DNA from: Paraphoma chrysanthemicola
Taxonomy: Eukaryota > Ascomycota > Dothideomycetes > Pleosporales > Phaeosphaeriaceae
Direction: 5' to 3'
Assembly: GCA_020744225.1 (NCBI GenBank)
Contig: JAGMWG010000022.1
Location: forward strand, 62,001 to 126,000
Length of the DNA: 64,000 bases
Shown here: piece after piece, positions 20,390 through 32,138 of the stretch
Layout: each line of letters starts with the position of its first letter
Position numbering within the stretch: the first letter of the stretch is position 1
The notes under the pieces: generated by a model
What the model saw: the letters and a program-made list of their open reading frames with translations, nothing else
What the model was told of the DNA's origin: nothing
Database searches by the model: none
Program-made: the position numbers and the translations under genes

Positions 20390-22063
20390 TCACGAATCAA
20401 ACACTGCACCATACGCCGCGCCCCCGCACCTCTTCACTTCGCGCACAACCTCATTCGTAACCTTCTTATTACTCACCACCATAACCGCCTCTAATGCCTC
20501 CGTCTGCGCCAAGTACCGCGCTTCAAACGCCACATCCGGGCGGCCAGCTTTTGAATCGAGAATCTTGGGCAGCGGATCGACTTTCCTTATCGCTTCCTGG
20601 ACAAACATCCAATGTGCTGCGCCAGAATCATACACGCACCACATGAAGCGCACTTTCTTGCCCACGGCGAGCATGTGCTTGACGGCCGGGGACGCGAGGA
20701 GGGAAAGCATGGGCGCGATTCCCGCGCCAGTTGCAACGAGGAGGACGGAATTGAAGATGGATGTGAAGGCTAGGAAGTTTGCTGTGGGGGGTGCGCGGAT
20801 CCAGATGCGCTGGGGTGGATGGGCAAGGATGTTTTGGGTCCAGTCGCCTGCGGCGGAAATGACGATTGATGCGCTGAGGGCGTCGGGAGAAGGGATTGTG
20901 GCGAAGGCGTGCCATTCGAATAGAGGGCTGAGACTGAAACGGCAGGTGGATGTGTACGGCATGTTTGCGTACGGGAACGTGAGTTTGATTTCTCGAGTCG
21001 AGATGGGTTGCGCGAGGATGGATACTCGGCGGATGCGCACCCACGGTAAGATGATGAAGAATGTGGTTAGGGCGAGGAGCCAGATTGAGCGGCTTTTGTA
21101 AAGAGGCGTGTGTGTTGGGTCGACGATGGTACTGATTCCGCAGTTGATCCAGAGAACGATGAGCGAGGCCCAGCCGGCGAAGCGGTGGGTGACTTCGAAG
21201 TGATTGTGAAACTTCTCGCGGAAACGAGTGATGGCTGATAGGCAGATGAGCAGAGTAATGGTCAGGAAGACGTAGCATGTGACTATGTCAACCCAATGCC
21301 ATCTTGTTATTGTGCCGTCTTTCGCACGTGTAACACATGTTGCTGTGTTGAGGCCAACAAAGAGGATATACCACATCAACGAAGAGACGGCAGTGCCTAT
21401 ATGTACCCCGCCATAGTGATGAAAGTCTGCCATGATTATTCTGAAACCAAGTGGTAAACCTGTCGGTATTCTCGACACGAGGCCAAAGCTCAAGTTGATC
21501 AGATCTTCTTGTCGAGCTAGGATTGATGCAAGCAGATTGGCAGCGGTGGCTACGAGTACGTTCTCCAGGGGTAATCTGTGAGGGATCAAGAGTACCATTA
21601 TGACGAGGTTGAAGAGCACGGCTAACGCAATCAAAATGCGATATGCGGTCAGCCAATGTAGACAAAACCGGCGTAGCCAGCTCGTCTTTGGCCTCAGACG
21701 CTCAGAGGTGTGTTGAGATGGCGTGATGTCCTTTTTGATATCTTCTCGTAACTCGATTGCGCTCTTCTTCGAAAAGGTCGGTGCCATTGCGTCCACATGC
21801 ATACCGACAATTAGCGATAGTTCGGAGCCCTCAATCTTCCTTGTGAGTCCAGCATGGGTTGTATTGCCCGGTATAAAGTTTGATTCGGTCTGGTGGGAGT
21901 CTGCGCGATGTCTTGGCTCCGTACGCTTAGGTCCATGGTTGATGGGTGGGTAGCCTTCAGGGGAGCCCGAATTAGGGGAGCTCGAGTTTGAGTAGCTGAA
22001 CACGAACATACTGAGCGCTTCGTTGAAGACGGCGTGGACCTTTGTGACATTGATCGGTACCAT
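20390..22063 (-). CDS. TmpA-like integral membrane flavoprotein
   Basis: A protein of 557 aa in one exon. The first ~125 residues are polar. Then come five or six hydrophobic segments (starts near AYRILIALAVLFNLVIM, IGTAVSSLMWYILFVGL, WVDIVTCYVFLTITLLICL, FAGWASLIVLWINCGIS and SIWLLALTTFFIIL). The C-terminal cytosolic part looks like a ferredoxin-reductase FAD/NAD(P) module, with the nucleotide-binding motif LLVATGAGIAPMLSLL. This layout matches the TmpA family, whose Aspergillus nidulans member regulates conidiation as a membrane flavoprotein. It differs from ordinary ferric reductases because the paired haem-binding histidines are not obvious. An internal Met at about residue 88 (MHVDAMAPTF) may be the real start, as homologues tend to be shorter. 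Confidence 0.8.
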   Translation of the reverse strand: MVPINVTKVHAVFNEALSMFVFSYSNSSSPNSGSPEGYPPINHGPKRTEPRHRADSHQTESNFIPGNTTHAGLTRKIEGSELSLIVGMHVDAMAPTFSKKSAIELREDIKKDITPSQHTSERLRPKTSWLRRFCLHWLTAYRILIALAVLFNLVIMVLLIPHRLPLENVLVATAANLLASILARQEDLINLSFGLVSRIPTGLPLGFRIIMADFHHYGGVHIGTAVSSLMWYILFVGLNTATCVTRAKDGTITRWHWVDIVTCYVFLTITLLICLSAITRFREKFHNHFEVTHRFAGWASLIVLWINCGISTIVDPTHTPLYKSRSIWLLALTTFFIILPWVRIRRVSILAQPISTREIKLTFPYANMPYTSTCRFSLSPLFEWHAFATIPSPDALSASIVISAAGDWTQNILAHPPQRIWIRAPPTANFLAFTSIFNSVLLVATGAGIAPMLSLLASPAVKHMLAVGKKVRFMWCVYDSGAAHWMFVQEAIRKVDPLPKILDSKAGRPDVAFEARYLAQTEALEAVMVVSNKKVTNEVVREVKRCGGAAYGAVFDS

Positions 22064-24084
22064 TGAATTCTTGGGCTGTGAGTGGTAGAACGCCGTGCTC
22101 TGCAGCGCAATGTTTGCGAGGGGAAGGGTTGAATGATGTGCAGTGGAAGATGGTCTCTCGCTATGATGCTAGAGATGACGTAGAGTGACTGTGAAAGATC
22201 ATACCGGGGGCCGTGGGAAGACTATGGCAGTATTTAGCGCATTGGATATGGAATTGAAGTGAATTCTGCCTCTAAGCACTGTGAAAGCTCAACTATTTAC
22301 AAGGAATTAATACAATGTAGACTGTCCCGCCCACTCGATCAATTCAAGTGTTAGCACACAATGAGACCGCCATGGCCGTAGTCTCATGACCGACTGACAC
22401 CTATAGCGCAGGTTATGGCCCGACTGAAATTCCAAGTGTAGGCCCGAAAAGAATTATAGCAGCTGATAGGTAGATTTTGAACAGTGTTCGAGATGCTGTA
22501 CCTCTCATAAGCCGGAATTTCTTCGGGCTAAGTGAAACAAGCCCACGCTTTCGTCGGTCTTTCCAAGCAGCAGTACCGCATGAACAGGCGATAGCCAGAT
22601 ATACTAACTGTGTAAGGGAACTTCCAAGCCATCCTCGAGCAAAGGTTTCTGCGTAGAGAAGCGGGACTTACTTTCTAAGTATCGTTCGAAAGCCTCGGTC
22701 CGAAAGGCGCTATTATACTATAGCATCCTTGAAAAGGCTGCTGTATAAGAAGACATCAAGACGGATCTGCGTTCCTTCGTGGGTAGCTTCTTGTGGGCCG
22801 AGTAAGGATGATCGTACAATACCAAGCAACCAGAAGTCTTCTGTCCGCCTACTTAACATAGTTACGCATGTCTGCTTTACGCTAGTTTATGTGGTACTGC
22901 TAGGAGGAGCAGTCTGTTTAGTCGCCATTGCAGATCGATTGTAGCAGACAAAGTGCTGTCCCTTGTGTGTCCCACGCACGCCCCGAGACTCCTGTACTAG
23001 TTCAAGATTTACCTAGGCATCGTGGACGCGAGCGTTTGCTTCTAGTAGAAGATATCCTCCATCCGTGTACTGAAAATTTCCAGTTCGCGTTGGTGTAATC
23101 GATACGAAGACTTGGCCTGAGTGACTGGGACTTATTCTGAACAACGATGCAGAATGCCGCTTAGGCTGCCACACCTTGAAGAGACTTGGGGGTACCTGAC
23201 ACGTAAGCCTTCGCCGAATTGCTGCAGGTGCTACCTGCCTTGGTTACCTGGTGAGCTAAGTATTGCACGATACCTCGTTCACTCAGAGCAACGCACCGGG
23301 TCATGCTCGGCAGATTTCGTATCGTTTCATGGTGGCGGCAGTCATTCGGCCAAGGACGCGCCAAGAGAAAGCATGGCTAGGCTAGCCTATCAAGATGAAT
23401 TGACTGCGCATCGACGCAAGAGTGTAGCAACACTCTTACTCCCAGGCTCAATCTAACGTAGTCGTAACCCTTCTAGTCTAACTCTTCCTAAACTAAACCA
23501 ATTCTGCGATGTTGTACGCCAAGATAAGTAGTTGTGGTGTAGTTTTGTTGGCTGGCTCGGCTTGGCATGCCATTTTTTGGTCCTCCGGCTTATTTCTCGG
23601 GTATCATGCAGCATTCCAGCAGCTGCAAATTTGTAGCTATACGGATCAGTCAGAATCTACGCTTACGCAAATGATATGCGTGACAGTAGATTGATGCTGT
23701 GCGTTGCTCAATCAGTAGTGGGAAAATCAGGCGAAGAAGGAGAAAGACGTCAGGGGATGGCCCTTAGGGATTGGAGGAAAGAGATATGTCGGCGTACAGC
23801 CCATGCGTGCAGATCACCTTAGTCGGTTTTGCAAGCACTCCATTGCCAGCGTGCTGGACACACTCGAGGTTGGGTGACTACTCTCCCATAGTGAACAAGA
23901 GTCTGTTTGTGGCCAGTCTACTAAAGAAATCTTTGGCAAGAAAATACTTCACATTTTAGCACGCAGGCGCTCTAGAATTTCATTGAGATATAAAGCGAGC
24001 TTGATATTATTCACCAAAGGGATGTTGTCATTGTACAAGCAATGTACATTTACATTGCCGATGGATTTTGGTTGCAGAGGCTCA
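22064..24084. other. 2-kb intergenic region, nothing recognised
   Basis: Lies between the start of the TmpA-like gene and the 3' end of the epoxide hydrolase. Short frames exist, one with a single hydrophobic stretch near 22.85-22.94 kb, but none shows family resemblance or credible splice structure. It could hold decayed repeat DNA; I cannot show that by eye. Confidence 0.45.
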
Positions 24085-25257
24085 TTAGAGCGCTCGCAAG
24101 AATTCTAAAATTGCTTCGGAGACCTTCTCAGGCTGCTCCTGCTGGGGCCAATGTCCTGCGCCATCGATGAACTTGATGCCTCGAAAATCCGAGCATGACT
24201 CGGGATATGCCTCGATCGCTCCAGGCTGCTGGTAATTGCCCCAGTCTTGTCGGCCAGATATAAAGGTACTCGGGCATTCGATCTTCTTGCCAGCAAACAA
24301 CTCGAGGTCCTTCAAGCGGGCAGGATTGGTTGTTGTCCGGTAAAAGTTCAAGCCACCTTGAAAACCTGTCCTTGACCATTCCTGTACGTAGACATCTAGG
24401 TCTGCGTCTGACATCCATCTCTTGGTCGCCGAAGCATCCTCGGTGGCCATCATGTCGGCTATAGCTTCTGGCATGGTGCGGTCCAAAGGTAGGATGTAGT
24501 AGTGCGGCATCTCTGCGAGCTGTTCGGCATTCCAACCTTCGAGCGCATGGGGCTTATTTTGTTTCCAGTCCGCCGACTTCACGTGGAGATATCCTCGAAG
24601 AAAAGCATGTAAGCCTTGGGCGGGCGAGGACCAATCGCTGCCAGCTGTAGCAGTACTGTTGTACCATTTGTAGTGCTTTCTTGGCTCCGGTAGCTTGGCG
24701 AGCTCCGCTTGAATGTCGATTGGAGGTGGTGGGACCATGCCATCGCCGTGTACAATATCAAAAGGGAGAGCCGCAGGGGCTTTGAAAGGGTGGCTCATCA
24801 TGACCACACTCTTGAACAGATCTGGCCGCATGAGTGCGCTCATGCTCGATGTCACTGCGCCGAAGTCGTGTCCGACTATACACTTGACCTCTCGATAGCC
24901 CAAGGCATGAACTAAGGTGACCACGTCTCGTACCACGCTACTCAAGCTGAACTGGTATAAGTCGGTTTCTGCGAACGGTGAAGTGTCCCAGCCGGTTGTT
25001 CGTCCATAGCCTCGCTGGTCAAATGAGACGACATAGAAGCCAGCCTTAGCAATAGCGGGCATGATCTTCCGCCACGAGAAGGCTAGCTCTGGGTAGCCGT
25101 GGCACAGGATAACAAGTGGTCGGTTCTTTTGCGGCGTGTAACCAGCCTCGAGGATGTGAAAGGTGAGGCCATTGGTAGGACAGTGGACGTAGTTCTCAGA
25201 AACGCCGTCAGGTAAGGGCAACGGCAGCAGCTCAGCTTCTTTTGCAGGTGTTGTCAT
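24085..25257 (-). CDS. epoxide hydrolase (alpha/beta hydrolase fold)
   Basis: A protein of 390 aa from ATG 25257; the frame is open to 25329, but the extra 24 residues are not conserved-looking. Motifs are those of soluble epoxide hydrolases. HGYP (53-56) forms the oxyanion hole and the nucleophile elbow is GHDFGA with Asp131. The lid contains tyrosines (HYYILPLD). The charge relay is Asp338 (SGRQDW) and His369 (GAGHWPQQEQPE). The reaction is attack of Asp on an epoxide carbon and hydrolysis of the ester to a vicinal diol. Substrates may be fatty-acid epoxides, xenobiotics or a secondary metabolite. No neighbouring pathway gene points to one. Cytosolic or peroxisomal; the C-terminal LRAL is not a clear PTS1. 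Confidence 0.92.
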   Translation of the reverse strand: MTTPAKEAELLPLPLPDGVSENYVHCPTNGLTFHILEAGYTPQKNRPLVILCHGYPELAFSWRKIMPAIAKAGFYVVSFDQRGYGRTTGWDTSPFAETDLYQFSLSSVVRDVVTLVHALGYREVKCIVGHDFGAVTSSMSALMRPDLFKSVVMMSHPFKAPAALPFDIVHGDGMVPPPPIDIQAELAKLPEPRKHYKWYNSTATAGSDWSSPAQGLHAFLRGYLHVKSADWKQNKPHALEGWNAEQLAEMPHYYILPLDRTMPEAIADMMATEDASATKRWMSDADLDVYVQEWSRTGFQGGLNFYRTTTNPARLKDLELFAGKKIECPSTFISGRQDWGNYQQPGAIEAYPESCSDFRGIKFIDGAGHWPQQEQPEKVSEAILEFLRAL

Positions 25258-26453
25258 TGCAGGTATATGGGGTAGTTTTGATGGAGTGTTTATTTGCGAA
25301 GTAGTATTGAGCGGGTTGATCAAACACACTGCGAGCTCTTGAAGCGTGCGGGGATACTAGCGGCCGGATATGTTTCCGCCTGTCTCCCAACTCCTTTGCT
25401 GACATTCAAATACCATTATGGAGGAAGGTGCGACTTCAGCCAGTAAAGTCAGGTGGATTAGTAGTGACCATATTCGATAAAATGTAAACTACAACCTATG
25501 CTTGATGATGGCACTTGGCGAAGTGCGCGGCATTGAGCGTGCATACTGCTACCAAAATTGGGCTGTCTCTGGCATTGTCTTCAGCGTAGACGTCTGGCGA
25601 GAAGTAAACGTGGGTACTAGACCCGTTCACATAGAACGTCGTTCCGAGCGCATCCACGCGAATCATAATTCAGAGGGGAGGTCCCAGCGGAGTCCAAATT
25701 GCACTACGTCATGGCTGCGGTAGAGGTTGTTAGTGTGCTGCTAGATCCGGGGACAAAATGTGTAGCTTTGCAGCCTCGCCGAATGCAACTCAGGGTCTTT
25801 GTGTTCATGCTGGAGTTGTGAAAAGCTGCTGTATGCCAAAATCTGCGTTCTGCCGTAGCTCCACGAGCTGCACAGGAGGGGTGTCATATGTGTTCCCGGT
25901 GAAGATGCTTGCATGTGATGAACTTCACGAGTGAAGCGCTGGATTGTTTCGCGAAGCTGTCGTGCAGGCAGGCGCGAGCCGCAGATTCCCTGTTTGTGGG
26001 TTTCTGCGGCGGGCACGTCCTCGACACGGCATTGGGCGAGGGTGCAGTGTTTGACCTTGTTCGTGCGAGTGTCGCATGTGCTCCACGAGTGGCTTGACCC
26101 ACTCTGGTGGTGCGGCGCCTCTCCGGCCAGGCTGTGCGGCGATCGCGACGGAGCGAAGGATGACGATCTGCTCACGACCTTGTTGTGCTAAGCCAACAAA
26201 CATCGATTCCCTGCGAGCGCATCCTCCAACTCAACTCTTCTGCGCGAAGCTCCTCTGCGTTGTCAGCGCCCCATTGAGTCTCTCACCACGCTCTCTCTCG
26301 CGCCGTCTGGTCGTCCACCACCACGCTTCCCATCCTTTCCGCGCTCTGACATCATCAATACTGCCCCTGCGCGCCAACGCCCGCGCCAACACACCGTCCC
26401 AAAACTTCGCGACATGCAGTCTTCATCGCGCCTACCTTAATATCTAATCCACA
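25258..26453. other. promoter and 5' UTR region of the large disordered-protein gene
   Basis: 1.2 kb without a convincing gene. From about 26.2 kb the plus strand becomes CT-rich, as in fungal 5' leaders. Several overlapping frames on both strands reflect GC-rich composition. Confidence 0.45.
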
Positions 26454-29400
26454 ATGTTCAGCAAACGCAGACGGGCAGCGTCCAACCCGGTAGGTGCCCC
26501 GTCCGCCTGCGCGCGACCCCGTTTGGAGCTCACACGGAGCCTGCTGCTGCGCAACATGTGCTAACAGATTGTCCCTATGCAGTCCCAGCGCGCGCCGCCC
26601 AGCGCATCAGCTTCTCTCGCGGCCACAAAAGCCTTTGTCAAGGACCGCGAGTCGAATCCCAACCTCTCCAATGCCGCCGCCGCCGCGGCGCTCCGCACAC
26701 ATGTTACGACGCCGACGCCCGTTGGTGAGACGGTCACGAAGCGCATGATACGGCGCAATTCGCAGTCTTCCAACGGCAGCAGCGCGGCTCAGCAGCGCCC
26801 CGGCGGCCTCCAGCGACAGTCGAGCTCGGGTTCCATGACGGAGCGCACCTTTCGCAGCCCCTCGCCAGGCCGAGCAGACCCGAACGCGCCTCCGGTTCCG
26901 TCTATGCCAAAGACGATGTCGGAGACGGGCGCTGGCCATCGACGCGCTTCGAGTCTCGAACCACCATTTCGCGGAGCCTCACCCTCACCCCGAGGCGGCG
27001 GTCGAGGCGTGAGTCTTGACCGAGGCACAGGCCCCAGCCCGGCAGGACGCGGACAGCGTGCGACAAGCAACCTCGCGCAGGTCCTCGAGGACGACCAAGA
27101 CGCGGCACAGCGCTTGTCGGTCAACTTCTCGCGGCCCATGTCTCCGGCATCAGCAGCGAGACAGAACACAGCGCCACAATCGGGCTGGTTTGGAGGCCCC
27201 GTCGTCAACCAGGAAGCCGTGCAGAGAATGTCGTCCACATCACGGCCCAAGACGTCGTCGGGCGTCGCTGGTGCAGACCTTCGCAACGCCCAGCAATCTG
27301 TCCAGAGCGCGGCTACGCGACCAGTCAGCACGCACCAGGTGTCGCATGGAGTCGAGGGCTCGCGACTGTCAAGCGGGAGCATGCGAGCAAAGCCGTCCGG
27401 CGCAGCTGTCGAGTCTAGGTCATTCCTGCAGCCAGCACCACGACAGCCTTCGGGCCCAGTTGATCCGAAGTCGCCAGACGCCGTCTTCGATCCTTCGACG
27501 CGCACCTTCGTGCACAAGAAGGAAGCTATGGCCCTTCACCGTGAGCTGCACCAAGAGCCTGAGCAGCCAGCCCACCACTATGTCGCTCAGCATGTGGAGC
27601 AGCAGCACCCACGCGATCCGCCCCAGCAGCAACGTCCTCGAACACCAAGCCCAGTCCGGCAACCCGCTCGGGAGAGATCTCCGCCGACACAAATGCGAGA
27701 TGATGTAGCCCTGCCTCGATTAGACACTACTTCAAGAATCAGAAAAGCCGATGATCCACCCACGGATCTCCCATCTAGCGAGCCACGTGCTACACTACAA
27801 CAGCAGACAGCAGGCATTCCAGCTGCCGAGGCCCACACGCCAGAGCAAGTCAAACCCAGCCAGCGACCGCTGAGTGATGTGCAGCCAACGCACATTGACG
27901 TGATGGTATCGCCCAAGCTCGCGATAAATCAAGATAGTTCCTATCCTCGGTTGCCAACACCAGTCGCTCCAACCACGACCGAAACGCTTGCTGGACAGGG
28001 CCGTGGAAGCGTGCGTGTGCCCAACGACAGAGGCCAGAGTCTGAGCCCACCTCGCAATGCGCATTTTGCCCCGGTCGCCGTGGAGCTAGCTGGTGTTAAG
28101 CACCAACCGCCGCCTCGATCAATTTCTCCTGCCAAATCCGCATTGAAGGCCTCGCCCTCGGTGTCGAGGCGGAGCAATTCTCCCATATCCCAGAATGGCC
28201 GTTTGCTAAGCCGAGGCACGCCCAGCGAGACTTCTGACACCACATCTGACGGCGGAACAAGGAAGAAGAAGGACGTCCGGGTCAGTTTTGAGGAAGCGCC
28301 TGTCGTCGCAGGTACATCGGCATACGCGGACACCGAGACGCCCACCTCGCCTGTAGGGCTTAGTGCATCGAAATGGAGTCCACTGACCGAAAAAGAGAAT
28401 GAGTTTGAGGACTTCATGAAACCGCGCCCTGCTCTGCCTACTTTCGGCAGCGTTCGAGGACGGGAAAGGAGGCCATCACAAGATGACGTAGCCGAGAAAG
28501 TTACCGAGACAGTCTCATCGACTCCCATGTCAGCCTCTGTCGCTTCTGTCGGAGAGCCTCTTCAAACGTCGAGCGATCATGCGGTCGCTGGCATTCTGGC
28601 CCAGGATTTCGCTAAGAAGCAGCCGGCACCAAACGACCCGCTTCCTCCTGAGGTCACCTCGGTGGAAGGTAGCGGTTACGCGTCCGACTCGAGTGATGAG
28701 GCAGAGACCAGTCCAGGCCTGCGAAAGCACGGCGCGGTCGACGAGTCTTCACAGATCCTGCCCGTGCCAGAGCCGAAATCATTGACAACCCCACATGATG
28801 AAAAGCTTTCCACCCCGGCATCCATCAAGGAACAGGTCGTGGAAGTCCCCGAAATTGCCTTATTACCTGCTACTCCTAGCCCCTATGAGAAGCCTGAACC
28901 CAAATTTCAGAGCATGATGGTGCCTGGAGGCTGGGACGAGGATGTACCCGAGACCAGTTCAGGCAACGCTGGTCCCTCTGCGCCTGCTGTGAAGCAGTCT
29001 TTGCCTGCTTCTGTTGCCGCGCCAATACAGCCGCCCACGACTCTGCAAGAGTTGATTGACCGAGACGAGGAAAGCAGTGACGACAACAGCAGTATTTACA
29101 GTGACGCTTACGAGGATCTTTCGGATGCCGAAGGCGGATTCGCTAGCATTGATGCCGTTGTGGAAAGCCCAGTTGCGTCCTCACCAACTGGTCTCATGTT
29201 CTCGAAGTATGCAGACAAGAGCACTGCGGAGCCAGCCACATCTGGACTTCGAAATGAGACGACGGCAGATGACGTCGCTGAACCCAGTACCACACCAGGG
29301 CAGGACTGGAATGCAGCAAAACAGCATTGGAGTGGCGTTAATGAGGCTCGGAAGCAATCCGAACCTAAAGCTACGCTCGTCGAACAACCGCCGAAGGTGG

Positions 29401-31277
29401 AAGCGACTCCCAATCGCGTGGTAGCAGCCATGCAAGGACAGCCAAAGAATGAGCGTAAAGTGGAGCCGCAGTTGACCTCCGCACCACGCGCGCCCTCCAC
29501 TCCACAATCGCAGACTTCGAAACCTCTAAAATCCGCCTTGAAGAAGAGTCCCATGGCACAACCTGCGCCAGTGTTGCAGACCCCTCAGATTAGGAAAACC
29601 ATGAGAGGACCTCCACCACTCAGAGACGAACGGCCGACCGAGACGCATATCAGGACAACTATGAGAGGACCGCCTGGTCGTGATGCCCACTCTACAGAAC
29701 CGCAACTAAGAAAGTCTATGCGAGGTGGGACGAACCCGCCTCCACGCGAGCAGACGCAGATACGGGCGAGCATGCGAGGACCACCGCCTGCAACTAATGC
29801 TGGCCTGGGACTTGCTGCTTCTCGTCACAGCATGTCCCCAGCCGAACAGAAGCCTCCCCGCGGTGCACTGCAAAAGAAGCACATTCCAGCAAGCGCAATG
29901 GTATCCAAGTCCAGGCCACAGAGCATGCCTACTGCCAGTGTCGCCAAGCCGACTGCCCCCGTGGCATCTTATGACAGTGATTCTGATGCCTCCGCGAGTA
30001 GCTTTCAAAGAGCTCGTGGCCGACGCTCAGGCACTCAGGGCGGGCGCTACACAATGCGTGCTTCAATGAGGCAAGACACCGCCCCTACCATGAGGGCTGC
30101 AGCTCCTGCGCCCAAACAAGTTCGGTCAATATCACCGCCTGGATCTCCAACACCTGCACTACGCAAGTCTATGCGTCCCTCTTCTCCTACTCCAGTAGCA
30201 CCGAAGTCCTCAAAGTTTAGTATACGATCTTTGTCACCCATGGGTAGATTCCGGTCTAGCAAGCCCATTGAGGCCGCTCCGGCTCCGGCTCCTCCAACGC
30301 AAGCGCGCAAACCAGCTGGCTTTGGCAAGCAATCCAAGCAAAAAGCACCAGTAGCGAACCGTGTGAAGCCTGCCAAGCCAGCGTTCAAGAGTCGTTTCGG
30401 TGATTCGTCTGATGAGGACGATGACGCGAGGCCATCACGCTTCCAAAGTCGTTTCGCAGACTCGGACTCAGACGATCTGGACGACTACGCACTGCCACCA
30501 GGCCTGACACCAGTTCGGGGCATTCCAAAAAAGGCGGGCGAGGAAGATGGCGACTCCACTGACCTCGAAGAGGAGATCGAAGATGAACCGAAACCGGCCG
30601 CTACCGCAAACCTGGCCACGACTCCAAGCAAGGCACCTAACAACGTTACTGCGGGTCAGACCAACGGCAATACGAATGGAGAAGGCGCCACACTCGCAAC
30701 GGGATCGTTGCGTGACAGCAAACATGCACCATTGCCTTCCTTCGAAGGTGGAGGCAAGGCTAAGGCCAAGCGTGGCTTTTTCGGTCTGGGGAAGAAGAAG
30801 ACACCCGCTCCACCCATCCTTGAGCGTTCGAATACTGCACCGCATCTCACTTCCCAGACATCAAGCGTGCCTCCAGCCGAGATTCCGATGCCACCGCAAC
30901 AACGAAACCGCGAACCAGGGCTGCCACTGACGCCAATTGACGAAGACAAAGACATCGGAACTTCCACGGAAGCTTCTCCACAAGTTAAGAAGTCTCCGAA
31001 ATTGCAGCGTCGATCCACGCCAGAGTGGCCGTTGCCACGCAACAACATCCCCGTACCGCCAATCCCAGACGAAGATCGACCAATGAGCTCTGATGGTATA
31101 ACACCGCGACGACCGCGATTCCAGAAACGCCATTCGAGCCAAATGTCCACTGCTACTGCTGCCACTGCTGCCACTGCACCTGTCGTCGATGTGACTGGTC
31201 GTTCAGTCTCCTACGGGCGGACGGGCAAGAAGAAAAAGTTTCAGGGACTGCGACGAGTTTTTGGTCTCAATGACTGA
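26454..31277 (+). CDS. large disordered conserved-type fungal protein with tandem MRG motifs
   Basis: Two exons, 26454-26489 and 26583-31277, with a 93-nt intron (GTAGGT...TGCAG), give 1576 aa. The short first exon encodes MFSKRRRAASNP and joins in frame to SQRAPPSASASLAA. The chain is dominated by Ser, Pro, Thr and charged residues and is probably intrinsically disordered. It includes a helix-like Ala-rich segment near the start (LSNAAAAAALRTH), many SP/TP sites, acidic SSDE patches, and a basic C-terminus ending GKKKKFQGLRRVFGLND. Between nt 29587 and 30190 a short motif, R-(K/T/A)-(S/T)-M-R-(G), recurs about six times. No enzyme domain is visible. It may be a cortical, cytoskeletal or polarity scaffold; that is a guess. 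Confidence 0.85.
29587..30190 (+). repeat. in-frame R-x-(S/T)-M-R-G motif repeats
   Basis: Within the disordered protein, the motif occurs as RKTMRGPP, RTTMRGPP, RKSMRGG, RASMRGPP, RASMRQD and RKSMRPS. The first four are spaced 16-22 residues apart; the last two are looser. The regularity suggests a repeated short linear binding or phosphorylation site (basic-x-S/T). Confidence 0.7.
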
Positions 31278-32138
31278 ACTACAATGTTGTAGGCAAATAA
31301 GTGATGCATTCACGATGAATGTTGGCGCACTTGTCTGCGTACTCGATCCTTTACTCCTGCCAGAGCGATTTGGCTTAGACAGTTCCCTACTTTCACACGC
31401 TTCGAGCTGAGACTGCGTCAGACCTTCTTTTGTCAATTTATCATCGCAAGCAAACTTTTCCTTGGTTCTTTCCGGTTCAAAAAATGATACCACAGACGGC
31501 ATTGAAGCCGCTAGACGTGCGCCTGGGCGCAGCACCATTCGCTCCTGTTATGTAGATGTTTGAGTATATGATGGTGCATGTAAGGAAGCAGGAAGTTAAT
31601 AGATAATCTATAATTATGAAGTGTTTGGACACAATGACGAAAGCTTTTGCGAGTGTGATGATATGTTGATGATGGACGTGCATCACTGAGGTGGCTTCTT
31701 CTACTCTCCGCCGAAATCCTACATTGGAATACTACTACAGTCCCGCGCAGGCACGAATGTCTCAGTTGCCGTGCAGAGTTGTACAGGATCCTCGCATATT
31801 AGCAACTTGTCGTCAAGTCAAGGAATAGGTTGCACACACCTAGGCAAATCCATGCCTAGCTCGTTTCACCACGCTTCCCCACAAAACGACACAATTTCCC
31901 GAGCGAAACAAGCAATTTCAAGAATCGCGTGAGAGCGGGTACGTGCGTGGTGCATCTGGTCCTTGTTGAGAATCATCGAGGAACGATGTTGTGGATAGAT
32001 GAGAATATAGTGGAGACCGCTAGACTGGTCGTGAGGAACAAAAAGGGCAGAGGAGACTGCCAACTATTTTGCGCTTCACTATCCAGTCCTCCTTTACAGC
32101 TTAACTCATCGCAATTCAAGAAGAACCGTCTCTGCATA
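31278..32138. other. intergenic, nothing recognised
   Basis: The 3' flank of the large gene and promoter of the secreted protein at 32139. No gene, RNA or clear repeat was seen. Confidence 0.5.

Noticed and set aside
20337..21278. Overlapping frames on both strands within the TmpA-like gene
   Set aside because: Shadow frames of the coding sequence; no domain, and the flavoprotein motifs sit in the chosen frame.
22729..22944. Short plus frame with one hydrophobic stretch
   Set aside because: A single hydrophobic run without a gene context or splice partners is not enough to call a gene.
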